A DNA stretch of 64,000 nucleotides from Escallonia rubra. Lineage: Eukaryota; Streptophyta; Magnoliopsida; Escalloniales; Escalloniaceae. This document shows positions 10,330 through 20,797 of the stretch, piece after piece. The DNA is taken from NCBI GenBank assembly GCA_033065855.1, contig JAVXUO010001091.1, positions 1 to 64,000 of the forward strand, in the 5' to 3' direction. The notes beneath the pieces were generated by a model. The model had not been told where the DNA came from and searched no databases. It saw only the letters and a list, made by a program, of their open reading frames with translations. The position numbers and the translations under genes were made by a program. Within the stretch, counting starts at the first letter, position 1. Each line of letters starts with the position of its first letter.

Positions 10330-10599
10330 TTTAAGGCTTTTATCGACGGGTAGTTTTACCGACGGAATTATTCCGTTGTTAAATATTTTTTCCGACGGAA
10401 CACACCCGTCGGTAAAAGTTCGTCGGCAAAACTCGACTTTCACCGACGGTTATTTTTACGGACGGAATTATTCCGTCGGTAAATAGTTTTACCGACGGAC
10501 GTTACCCGACGGGTGTATTCCGTCGCTGAAAAGACTTTTAGAGACGGAATTGGCTCCGTCGCTAAAAGTCCGTCGCTAATTCCCTCTTTTCTTGTAGTG
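10330..10599. repeat. CACTA-1 right subterminal repeats and terminus
   Basis: Inverted and direct copies of TTACCGACGGAAT-like and GCGACGGAAT-like motifs, ending in CTTGTAGTG. The right end mixes ACCGACGG and GCGACGG variants, whereas the left end is almost purely GCGACGG. Confidence 0.9.
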
Positions 10600-10844
10600 A
10601 ATTTATAGTAATAATACCTCCAAATTTTTTAATAATAAAGTATAATAAAGAGTCATGATGCATGTGAGATTTTAATAAGTAGAGGTAAAAAAGGAATGAA
10701 ACACCAAAACAAAGATGATGACGTGTCGCAAATTTGAACGATGACGACGTGTAGCATAATTAAAAAGGATAAAAAGAAAAAAGAACACTAAAAAAAGCTT
10801 ATGTGTCGCCTCCACAACGCGCTTCGTCTATTATATATTTATTA
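10600..10844 (+). repeat. ~283-bp repeat, partial copy, with the conserved junction before the Helitron end
   Basis: Continues the repeat broken at 258. After GATGACGTGT it diverges into a terminal module (AACACTAAAAAAAGCTTATG, then CGCGCTTCGTCTATTATA) that recurs at 15840-15904 and again at 38720-38790, where it is split by an L1. Confidence 0.85.
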
Positions 10845-10875
10845 CTAGTTCAGTCACCCGGGCAAGGCCCAGGTG
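10845..10875 (-). mobile_element. Helitron-type 3' terminus (hairpin plus CTAG)
   Basis: On the minus strand a 9-bp stem with one mismatch (CACCTGGGC, 3-nt loop, GCCCGGGTG; plus 10855-10875) is followed by ACTGA and then ACTAG, with T as the next base. A short GC-rich hairpin a few bases before a terminal CTRR, inserted before T, is the Helitron 3'-end signature. The element would extend rightwards from here. Its 5' TC end and any Rep-helicase gene were not found, so it would be non-autonomous or broken. In unit B (15905) CTAG remains but the hairpin is eroded. Confidence 0.6.
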
Positions 10876-12906
10876 GATTGTATTTAAACGCAATGAGTAT
10901 GTTTGAGTTTTAATATATTACGATAGTTAAAATTACGGTTGGATATTTAAGCATCACGTCGATAGTTAAAATTACGATTTATTCGTATTTGCTTGAAGTG
11001 AACCATCGAATTAAGAAACATATCGCACTCATGCATTTCACATATAAGCAGTATCATAATCAAGACAAATTCAATGAAAGCATTATCCTGAAATTGTTTC
11101 ATAATAGTAAAGCATGTTATGGTGCTTAAAAATTAATAAGATTCAGAAGTTCAAAATAAAGTATTAAAAAAATGAAGCATACAATGGGTAATCAATCATT
11201 TCACATCAAATTAGAATGCTACTTTGTTCTTTAATATTTTAGGTAATAAATTTGTTTTTGTACGAAAAAGTTAAATTTCAAGAATTTATTCACAAATTTA
11301 CATTTACGTTATTCATTTTGCTTACCATATCCATATAAGTGTCAGCCATTTATTTTTTATTTTTTCACGTTATGCGGCGCATCATTGATCAAAAAACTTA
11401 TTTTATAAGTAACTCTGATAGAACTCTTTATCATATATTAAATTAGACTTCTACTACAGTCCTCTACAATGAAATTGAAAGTTTATAAAAGAGTACAAAA
11501 AGGCACAAACAATGTTTTTAGTAAATTATTGTCTAGACTAAATAAACCTACTAAAAAACATGCCATGAAAACCTTAGAGCAAAAATGGAAGTAAGTGGAG
11601 CTATTTTACTTCCTTTGAGACGGTCAACCTTTTATAAAAGGTAAAAATAAGCTTGAAAAGAGAAACTATAGTGTTATAGTGGCAATATATGTATTCTAAT
11701 CGCTTTACTTCATGGTAACGTTTGGCGCTTTTTCGACCATCCATTTAATTTTGAATATTTTGTAAGACAATTAATTTGAAAATACATGTGCATTATGCAT
11801 TTATCTGAATGATCATAAAAATGTCATATCATTTTACAATTTTTTTTATTTTATATTTGAGGTTCAATAATTATATAGCAGTGCATATTCATATAGTTGT
11901 CTAGACTGTGATAGATTGTGATGTAATTGCGTAAGGTTACAAAATTCTTATACTTCATCTTTGATTTGTAGATTGTTCATTAAGTTCTAAGCTTATAGTA
12001 TATTAAGGTGATCATAAAAGTTTGTGAAGTTAGAATATCACATATTTTACATTTTTTTTTGTAGATTATCCTATATATACACATGAATAAAAACATAATG
12101 AATTAAAAATCAGTCACAGTCATTTGTATTGAAACGTTGGAACTGAAATGGAAGCACCTGGAGTAATTTTAATTCATTTCAAATAATGAATTATGTTTAC
12201 CTACCGCCCATGAAAATCCCTACAACCCTCAATAGAAAACAGTTAATGATCGATAGATTTACTTATTATCATTTTTGTTGATACCATAACTAACAATTTT
12301 TAAAAGTACCTTTTTAAAGTCACTAAAAAAGCGCCACAAAAAGTATACAACGATCATTGAGTTTCATTGTATGGGAGGTTGTATTGCATCTTCTTATGAC
12401 CTGGGTAACGGCAAAAAATTTCTTAGATAACCATCATTTTAAAAGATAGAATTAACTCTATAAAAGAAATAGTCAGCATTACGCTGACAATCTCTTGTGT
12501 TTAAATTATTTCACTTCAAGATCCAGTTTAACAATTTTTGGATGTGTCGTTTTGATCTGTTTTTGAAGATTTTCTAAAATAATCAATTTAAAAAAAATGT
12601 GATATATTTGATTCTTTGTTTTGGACATTTAAAAGAGTATACAATTTCTACTTTATACTTTGAGTTATTATATTAAAATTAATTTATGAAGTAATTGTTG
12701 TTTCGGCATTTCAAGGATATCTAAAAATGAAGTCATATCCATTTCGTATATTGCTTATATGAAAATATGTTAAGTATTAATCCTTACTTTTGATACATGG
12801 TCTTCGTACTTTATATTTGTGAGATTCTCGTTAGGTAGGTTTTTGAAAACTTTAGTGTTAGTTCCTAATTTTAAAAGGTTTACGAAAATTGGGCCAATAA
12901 TATTTT
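10876..12906. other. Body of duplicated unit A (no gene)
   Basis: About 2 kb of AT-rich sequence whose colinear paralogue is 15909-17854 (unit B). Matched landmarks are ATATAAGCAGTATCATAATC, CATGCCATGAAAA, TTTGGCGCTTTTTCGACCAT and ATACATGGTCTT. No open frame of note on either strand. The segment near 12798-12815 is the empty site for the solo LTR found at 17855 in unit B. Confidence 0.85.
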
Positions 12907-13234
12907 GGGTTAATTACTCACGGTACCCCTGAGGTTTATCCTAAATTACACACGGACCCCACTATCTTTGAAAATTACACTCCGCTCCAAAAATCTAGAT
13001 TTCTTTGACGGTGTTAACGGCTGGTCATAAAAAGACGTTTCTGCCCTCTCTTTTTTTCTCATATTCTTGAGAATTTTCCCTATATTATTCTATTTCCTCC
13101 TTTATATTCCAAGCAAACCACAAGGTTTTTGAAAGATCTGATTAAAACCCAATTTTTGTGCCCTCATTTTGCATTTTGGGTCTTTTTTCCTTTTGAACTG
13201 TTAGTAATTCTTTTGTGTTTGTTGGTGTTTTCAG

Positions 13235-13430
13235 ATGATTTTTGCAGCCATTGATGCACCGAAGGAAAAAGAAGGCTCAAACAAGTCATCTATCTCCCAA
13301 TACATCGAGTCCACTTACGGGGATTTGCCAGCTGGGCCCCCCAACCTGCTCTCAGACAACCTGAACAAGACGAAGGAGGCCGGCGAGTCGGCGATGGTGA
13401 AGAACAACTACCCGAGGCCGGACCCGTTTT
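13235..13430 (+). pseudogene. Captured exon of a histone H1/HMGA-type (H15 winged-helix) protein
   Basis: A pyrimidine-rich tract ending TTTTCAG precedes the fragment, so the capture starts at a splice acceptor. The translation contains KEKEGSNKSSISQYIEST, YGDLPAGPPNLLSDNLNKTK and ESAMVKNNYPRPDP. This follows the linker-histone globular (H15) fold: KxGSSxxSIxxYIE, then LPxxxxxLLxxxLxxxKxxGxxVMVKNxY. In plants the domain occurs in H1, HMGA and single-Myb-histone proteins, which bind linker DNA in the nucleus. The frame runs out of the domain into unrelated captured sequence at about 13430, and the rest of the parent gene is missing. It keeps the C-terminal part of the domain with substitutions such as GESA for the usual GELV, so it is probably a dead fragment. 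The parent (H1 versus HMGA) cannot be settled from this alone. Confidence 0.8.
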
Positions 13431-13905
13431 TGGATTCTTGGGCTGGAAGCGGTTCCTGGAGGTGCATCACGGGGTGTCGGCGTGCAATCGAGCAGCGACG
13501 CCGCGTTGGGCGTCGGGTAAGAGAGGTTGAGCAAGGTAACGAGGAGGAGGGCGGTGGCGATGAACAGGAGGAAGAGGAGACGGATGAGATTTCTTCCTTC
13601 CATATCTCTCACTCTCTCAGTCTCTCTCTCTCTCCTCCGTCTCCTCTTCCTCCTGTTCATCGTCGCTGCCCTCGTCCTCGTTACTTGGAAGGTTCTTTGG
13701 ATTCTTGGGCTAGAAGTGGTTCCTGGAGGTGCACCATGGGGTGTCGGCGGTGCAATCCAGCAGCGACGCTGCGTTGGGCATCGGGTAAGGGAGGTTGAGC
13801 AAGGTAACGAGGAGGAGGGCGGCGACGATGAACAGGAGGAAGAAGAGACGGAGGAGATTTCTTCCTTCCATATCTCTCAGTCTCTCAGTCTCTCTCTCTC
13901 TCTCA
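13430..13905. repeat. Captured membrane-anchor-like fragment, duplicated in direct and inverted orientation
   Basis: Three related copies of about 50-200 bp. The minus strand of 13430-13610 reads MEGRNLIRLLFLLFIATALL and continues with a Pro/Ser-rich stretch, as in an N-terminal signal anchor. An inverted partial copy on plus lies at about 13633-13685 (RLLFLLFIVAALVLVT). A direct copy of the first segment lies at about 13697-13880, period about 267 bp. CT-rich microsatellites sit at the copy borders. The source gene is not recognised. Confidence 0.7.
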
Positions 13906-14399
13906 CTCAGTTTCCTTGGACATGAACTGGATTTGAAGAAAGTTGATTGGTCATGCTGTATATATGCAATATATATCTATGAAGTCTAAATTTTCTTTCT
14001 TGTTGGTTGTTGGTATTGAGTAATCTAGTAAGTGAAGGTTACAGTAATCAAGACCATTGACCAGTCTGCAGAAGGGAAAGAATGAAGTGAAGGAAGAAAG
14101 AGAGAACAAAGGAGAAAGAAATGGGTCTGCAGAAGAGAAAGATAATGAAGATGAAGAAGAAGAAAAACCTTGAAGGACAAGAGGGGTTTTATTCAAGAAA
14201 GGGAGGGCAATTTGGGGATGAAAAGTCGAAAAAGTAAGGTGTCAGGGAATCTTTAGACAGAGTTAGGGTCCCCGTCAATTTTGTGGGGCTCCGTGAAATG
14301 CGGGTACAAACCTGGGGGAGCGGAGTGTAATTTTCAAAAGATAAGGGGGTCCGTGTGTAATTTAGGATAAACCTCAGGGGTGCCGTGAGTAATTAACCC

Positions 14400-15904
14400 T
14401 AATATTTACAATTTTTTTAAAAATAAATTATAATACATAGTTAATAAGTTGGGGTGAAAAAAAAAAGAGCAAAACAAATAGGATGACGTGTAACATAACT
14501 AAGATGGGTAAAAAGAAAAAAAAAACACTAAAAAAGCTGATGTATTTGAAAGTTCAATGTTATATAATTAAAATTTTAGAATTGTTTTTCTAGTTTTGAA
14601 AGGTTCACAACAATTGGGGCAATAATTTTCACAAATATTTTAATAATAAATTTTAGTAAGGAATTAATAAGTGGTGTAAAAAAAAGGATATTAAAACAAA
14701 TAAAATGATATGACGCATAAGTAAGATGAGTAAATAAGAAAAAGAACACTTAGAAAAGCTTATGTGTTTTAAAGCTCAATATGATAAAATTACAATTAAC
14801 TGATGAAGTGAAATCTCATATTACTATTTTTAAATTATTTACAACAATTAACTCATATTCTTTTTGCATGTTACTTCTGTATAAAGAAAAGAAAACTTTT
14901 AATTTGTGACCTACATTTTTTTTTTCACAAGTGACTTGTGTTTTCATTACGTTTGAGTGTTTATGTTGTTCTTTAAAGTATTTTTGAAGTGCTAATAGTT
15001 AAAATTAAGTTTCAATATGCTGATACATTGACTATGCAGAGTTTAGAAAGTGTAGAATTGATTTTTTACTCTTATAATTAGGTCAACTAAATTTATGATA
15101 ATTGATTATACCTTTGAATTTTTCAATAATAAGTTACAGTAAAGAGTCGTGATGCATGTATGACTATAATAAGTAGAGGAAGAATAGGAATGAAATACTA
15201 AAGCAAACATGAAGACGTGTAATTTATATTTTTCTTTATGTTTGAGTGTTACTTTATTATAAAAAGTATTTTTTAGGTGTTAATAGTCATAATCAAAATC
15301 TAATATGTTGATACATTGATTAGGTAGAATTTTAGAAGGTGTAGAAGAGATTTTTTTACTCTTATAAGGACTGCTAAATTTATGGTGATAATGCCTCCGA
15401 ATTTTTAATAATAAGTTATACTAAAGAGTCATAATACATGTGTGACTTTAATAAGTAGAGGTAAATGAGGAATAAAACACAAAAACAAACATGATGACGT
15501 GTAATTTATGTTTTCTTTATGTTTGAGTGTTTATGTTGTTATTTAATGTATTTTTGAGGTGTTAATAGTCAAAATTAAGTCCTATTATGTTGATACATTG
15601 ATTAGGTAGAGTTTTAGAATGCGTAGAATTGATTTTTTACTCTTATAAGGTCAACTAAATCTATATTAATAATACCTCCGAATTTTTCAATAATAAGTTA
15701 TAATAAAGAGCCATGATGCATGTTAAACTTTAATAAGTAGAAGTAAAAAAGGAATGAAAAACTAAAACAAAGATGATGACGTGTCGCAAAATTGAACAAA
15801 GATGACGTGTCGCATAATTAAAGGAGGTAAAAAGGGAAAAGAACACTAAAAAAAGCTTATGTGTCGTCTCCACAATGCACAACGCTTTATCTATTATTTA
15901 TTTA
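14400..15904 (+). repeat. Array of ~283-bp repeats, unit A/B junction
   Basis: Successive degenerate copies begin near 14400, 14610, 15107, 15390 and 15672. The last three are spaced about 283 and 280 bp and share ACCTCCGAATTTTT, GTGACTTTAATAAGTAGAGG and TTGATACATTGATTAG. The earlier two are more diverged and rich in A runs. No gene is seen. The last copy ends in the terminal module (AACACTAAAAAAAGCTTATG) before the CTAG at 15905. Confidence 0.85.
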
Positions 15905-17854
15905 CTAGTTCAGTAACCCAGGCCAAACATATGAGTATGTTTGAATTTCAATATATTTTGGTAGAGTTAAGATTGGGTATTTCAGTATCATGTCGATGGT
16001 TTTGAAAATTACGATTTAATCATATTCGCTTGAAGTGAACTATCGAATTCAAAACGTATCGCATTCATGTATTTTACATATAAGCAGTATCATAATCGAG
16101 AGAAATTCAACGAAAGCATAATCCCAAAATTGTTTCAAATAGTAAAGCATGTTATAGTGCTTAAAAATTAGTAAGACTCAGAAGTTCAAAATAAAGTATT
16201 CAAAAAGTGAAACATACAACGAGTTATCAATTATTTCATGTCAAATTAGAATGTTACTTTGTTCTTTAGTATTTTAGGTACTAATTTTGTTTTTGTACGA
16301 AAAAGTTAAATTTCAAGAATTTATACACAAAACTATATTTACGATATTCATTTTGCTTACCATATTGACATAAGCGTGAGACATTTTTTTTAGTTTTTCA
16401 CGTTATGTCGCGCATCATTAATCATAATTTTATTTTATAAGTACTTCTGATAGAACTACTTACCATATATTAAATTAGACATCTACTACAGTCCTCAACA
16501 ATAAAATTAAAGTTTTTAAAACAAAGTACAAAAAAGGCACAAATAATGGTTTTAGTAAATTATTGTCTAGATTGAATAAACCTATTCAAAAACATGCCAT
16601 GAAAAACCTTAGAGCAAAAATGGAAATAAGTAGAACTATTTTACTTCCTTTCAGACAACTAACCTTTCAAAATGTAGAAATAATCCTGAAAAGAGAAACT
16701 ATAGTGTTATAATGGCAATATATATATTCTAATTGCGTTACCTCATGGTCATGTTTGGCGCTTTTTCGACCATTCATTTAATTTTGAATATTTTTTAAGA
16801 TAATTAATTTAAAAATACATGTGCATTGTATAGTTAATTATTGTCTGAATGATCATAAAAATGTCATATCATTTTGTGAATTTTTTTATGTTTTAGGCTA
16901 AACAATTATATAGCGGTGAATATTCATACATTTGTCTAGACTGTGATAGATAGGGATGTAATTGCATAAGGTTACAAAATTCTTATATTTCATCTTTGAT
17001 TTGTAGACTGTTTATTAAGTTCTAAGCTTATAGTATATTAGGGTGATTATAGAAGTTTGTGAAGTTAGAATATCACATATTTAACATTATTTTTTGTAGA
17101 TTACCCTATATATACACGTGAATTAAAACATAATGAATTAAAAATCAGTCACATTCATTTGTATTAGAAAGGAAAATTCCTAAAAAGGTGCACGAACTAC
17201 TCAATTAGTAATTTATTCTGCAGATATAAATAGGCAACTAAAAATATACATTGGAACAGAAATGGAAGCACGTGGAGTAATTTTAATTCATTTCAGATAA
17301 TGAATTATTTTTACCTACCGCCCATGAAAATACCTACAACCCTCTATACAAAACAGTTAATGATCTATAAATATGCTTAGTGTCATTTTTATTAATGCTA
17401 TAACTGATATTTTTTAAAGTATCTTTTTAAAGTCACTAAATAAGTGCTACCAAAAGTATACAACGATTTCTTAGATAACCATCATTTTAAAAGATAGAAT
17501 TAACCTTATAAAAGAAACAGCGTAGCATTACTGCGACGATCTCTGTATTTAATTATTTCATTTCAAGATCATGTTGAACAATTTTTTGAGGTGTCATTTT
17601 GATCACTTTTTGAAGATTTTCCAAAGTAATCAATTTAAAAATGCTATATATTTGATTCTTTGTTTTGGGCATTCGAAAGAGTTTATGACTTCTACTTTAA
17701 ACTTTGAGTTAGTATATTAAAATTAATTTGTGAAGTAAACTGCTATTTTGGCATTTCAAAGATATCTAAAAATGAATCATTCGTTTCTTATATTGCTTAT
17801 ATGAAAAGATCTTAAGAATTAATTTTTATTTTTGATACATGGTCTTAGTACTTT
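15905..17854. other. Body of duplicated unit B (no gene)
   Basis: Colinear paralogue of 10845-12820 with indels. For example, an insertion of about 70 bp near 17167-17240 and loss of about 50 bp near 17463 relative to unit A. The Helitron hairpin of unit A is reduced to CAGTAACCCAGGCC here. No coding signal. Confidence 0.8.
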
Positions 17855-18481
17855 TGTAATACCCCGAATCCTAGAGTGCTCTTCATAAATTAAAGTAGCA
17901 TTTTAGCGACAAATTTAAATTCATCTTATTGATGATACAATTTTTCTTGGCGACGATATATTTTTATTATTTAACGTCAACGTATAATTTTAACGATGAA
18001 TTTATCTTAAGCATTGGTATATATTTCTAAAGCGACAATTAAACTTTTTGATAACGGTGTATTTACTAGCAACTATTTGTCCAACATGATGACGTAGCAA
18101 ACCGTTTATAAATTTTTCTAACACATCACGTATCCTAAATATTTTAATATGGGCCATATTTTTTTATAAGTATTGGGTTAGAAGCTTTAGCGACAAATGA
18201 GGAGTAGGGTTATTTTTTCTGTCAGACTAGGGTTTTAATTTATATATATATATATACACACTTCATGAGAACGCAGCCAGCCAAAGCATCTCTGGCCGCC
18301 TACCACACACTGACACACACCCACGCGTAGAGAGAGAGGGCTTCAGAGAGAGGGATCGAGGGACTCTCTCCGGGGTAAGATATCGATAACTTACGTTTCT
18401 TTTTTTCAGTGTATATACATATACATATAGTGGGTTCAGGGAATTTATGTTTACGGGTTTGTGGGTTCGGTAATATGGTAG

Positions 18482-18625
18482 CCGTAAGTGTATTCTGTGT
18501 ATTGTGTAAGTGTGCGGGTTGTGTGGGTTTATATATGTAGGTATATGTGTGAATCCGTGTGTTTGAGAGTGCAGTGCGTGGGTTTGGTGTGTATATGTGA
18601 CTGTGTGTTGCGTGGAGTGTGGAGT
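18482..18625. repeat. TG-rich low-complexity tract in the LTR
   Basis: Dense GTGTG and TATATG simple sequence in several blocks (also near 18890-18930, 19255-19290 and 20810-21000). Long open frames on both strands here are artefacts of the simple sequence. Confidence 0.8.
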
Positions 18626-19389
18626 GTACGGTGTGGTTGCTGTGAAATGGAAGTGAGGGGAAACACAAGCCTGGGTGTGTGGGAATATGGCTTGCAGGTT
18701 CAAGGTGTCGTGGGAGTGATAGCGTAAATCAAGGCCACTGTGGCCCTTTCTTTCTCGGTGGAAATTCTGTGGACATGTAAAGTAAGATAGAGATGGGTTT
18801 TGAGGGTGAGTTGTGTACATTTGTGTGAGTGATATGTGCCAGCAAGAGTGAGTAGGCATCGTGATGCATGAGTGGAATGAAATGGGTCAAAAAAAATGTG
18901 TTGTATATATAGTGCAGTATATATATGTTTGTATAGACATATAGTGCGCGAATATAATGAGAAGGAAGAGTAATGGAAAGACGGCAGTGGTGTGATCTTT
19001 GCATTTTAGTGTGTGGGACTTGGTGTATATGTGTGTTTTAGATATGTAGAAAGAGAAAGAAGAAGGTGGCAGCCATGGCTGCCGTGAAAGAGGAAGGAGG
19101 GTGGGCAGCCATTGGCTGCCGTAGCTGAATTTCCGATGTGTGTTGATGGCAGGGGAGCGAGAGAGAGAAGCTGCCATGGTTGGACCTAGGTGATGTGAAG
19201 TGGGTATGGTGTGTGTCTTGTGTGTTCACAGTGGAGGCTGGAGTACTATAGTGTATTAAGTGCAGTGTGTGTGTATATATATATATATATACACGGCGAG
19301 CGAGTGAAATGTGTGTAGAGCTGCGTCTATAGTGTGTGTGCTTGGTTGTGTGCATGAGGCTGCTTAGAGGACAGCCTGTGTGTGTGTTT

Positions 19390-20797
19390 TGTTGGAAAAT
19401 AAAGGCAGTATGGAGAAACTGGACTGAAGATGCCTGGTCAAATGCGTTGCACTCTTTCCTTAAGACAGTATTTTGACACGGACCGTTTGCTAAGGAGGCT
19501 GATTTTTAGAGGTTACGCCATGCGGGGCGCTCATTAGGCGCTTACGGGACGCTTCGTGGACGCTTACTTGGTGATTAGAAGGCAAGGCTTCCGGAAGGTT
19601 CCAGACTTCTCTACACTATTCTATTTTGAACATGTGTGAATATTCTAGAGTAGGAAAGTATTCTAGAATCTTGTACATATCTAGAGAATTCTAGAAGCAT
19701 AATAGGATCCGTAGGATCGAATGTATCTTCACCGTCCGTTGAGGAGGTGGAGTAGTATATAAAGCCAAGGCCTCACTTGGCCAAAACATCCAAGACACAT
19801 CCAAGACATTCTTGTATTCAAGTATTATAGGCTTTCTCCAAGTAGTGTATTGGGAATCCTTTCCCCAACCTCTTGTGTTCCGCTGCATATTTGTTTCCAA
19901 CTTCGCCCAGCTCTACGGTTAGGCTGACTTAGCGAGCAAGCGGGGGCTTGATCTAGCTAAGTGCCGCACGGTTTCGGCTTAGGGAAGTTCGGTCCGTGAC
20001 AATTTGCTCCCTTGTAATCTGCTTAGGGTAGCAGCAAATCTGCCTCCCAAGATAAAACAGGCGAAACTCTGTTGATCACAGCAGAATGCAATCAACAGAC
20101 ATAAATTTGAGAGAGAGCAAGAGAGAATTCGAAGTGCAACATATGATCTGACCATCAGCCTATTTATAGACACCAAAGAGTGCCTAGAACAGGTGCAAAC
20201 AGTTGTGGCAGTTAAGTGACTCTGCAGATGTCACTTAACAGTCACAATCTGTAGACACAGTATAGAGGTGCAACATTTGAACTAAAAGGCACCAATTGCA
20301 GTTGCCATTTCGAATTAACTGTTTCAGTTCGAGTTGTAGCTCACAAGCTGAATTTGTCACAAAAATTAAGGCTGGGCTCGGGGCGAGGGCTCCTAGCGAC
20401 GATGCAAATTAACTGTTTCAGTTCAAGTTGCAGCGCACGTACGTGCGAAGTGCAAAGTGCGCCTAAAAGTGCCAATAGCGCCTTTACGCCGCCGTCGCCG
20501 GCGCCGGCGCGTGTGCGGTGTGGTGCACCGCACATGTGCAAGTGCATGGCCATGCATACCATGTGTTTCTAGAACAATATGGTATGTCACATGGCCATTT
20601 AAATACCCTTAACTTTTCCATTTCCCAAGCTATGTGGGAACCCACTTCATGATTAGTTTCAACCTTATTAAATGCCAATGTTTGAGAGTTAATATCTCTC
20701 AAACCAATCAATCAATTTGATTGATTCTTTTTGCAACTTATTCCTTGTAGTACAAACTTTAATAAGGTAAGAATCAATTATTGGAAAATTTCCAACA
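19390..20797. mobile_element. Nested Copia-type LTR-like insertion, non-coding
   Basis: It begins TGTTGGAAAATAAAGG and ends GGAAAATTTCCAACA. A perfect 5-bp TSD TGTTT lies at 19385-19389 and 20798-20802. The TGTTGG and CCAACA termini are typical of Ty1/Copia LTRs. Its 1,408 bp contain a TATA-like GTATATAAAGCC near 19756 and no gag-pol frame. It is either a solo LTR or a small LTR pair with little between (TRIM/LARD-like). I cannot resolve a second internal LTR by eye. Confidence 0.82.

Larger units (their letters stand above)
259..10599 (-). mobile_element. CACTA-1: 10.3-kb CACTA (En/Spm-type) DNA transposon
   Basis: The left end reads CACTGCAAGAAAA and the right end, read inward, CACTACAAGAAAA. 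These are CACTA termini with one difference at the fifth base. The flanks carry a 3-bp duplication AAT (256-258 and 10600-10602), and removing the element restores the ~283-bp host repeat seen intact near 27590-27610. Both ends hold subterminal arrays of GCGACGGAAT-type repeats in both orientations, the expected transposase-binding architecture. All genes are on the minus strand: a TNP2-type transposase (2669-6325) and a Transposase_24-type accessory gene (882-2490). From 6326 to the right end there is no gene, only arrays of several kinds. Ends, TSD, subterminal repeats and transposase all agree, so the family call is secure. Autonomy is doubtful because the accessory gene is frameshifted. 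Confidence 0.97.
12907..14399. mobile_element. Pack-MULE-like non-autonomous Mutator element
   Basis: Terminal inverted repeats of about 83 bp (12907-12989 and 14316-14399) start GGGTTAATTACTCACGG. They match almost perfectly, including GTTTATCCTAAATTACACAC. The flanks are TAATATTTT and TAATATTTA, a 9-bp TSD with one mismatch, as expected of Mutator-like elements. The unoccupied paralogue lies near 22990-23010 (GGGCCAATAATATTCAC). The interior is not transposase but gene fragments: a linker-histone-type exon (13235-13430) and tandem and inverted copies of a membrane-anchor-like segment (13430-13905). Long TIRs plus captured exons define a Pack-MULE. Confidence 0.88.

Noticed and set aside
18263-19355. 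Minus-strand open frames up to 198 codons, rich in Thr/His
   Set aside because: They are translations of TG/CA simple sequence within the solo LTR and overlap each other in several frames.
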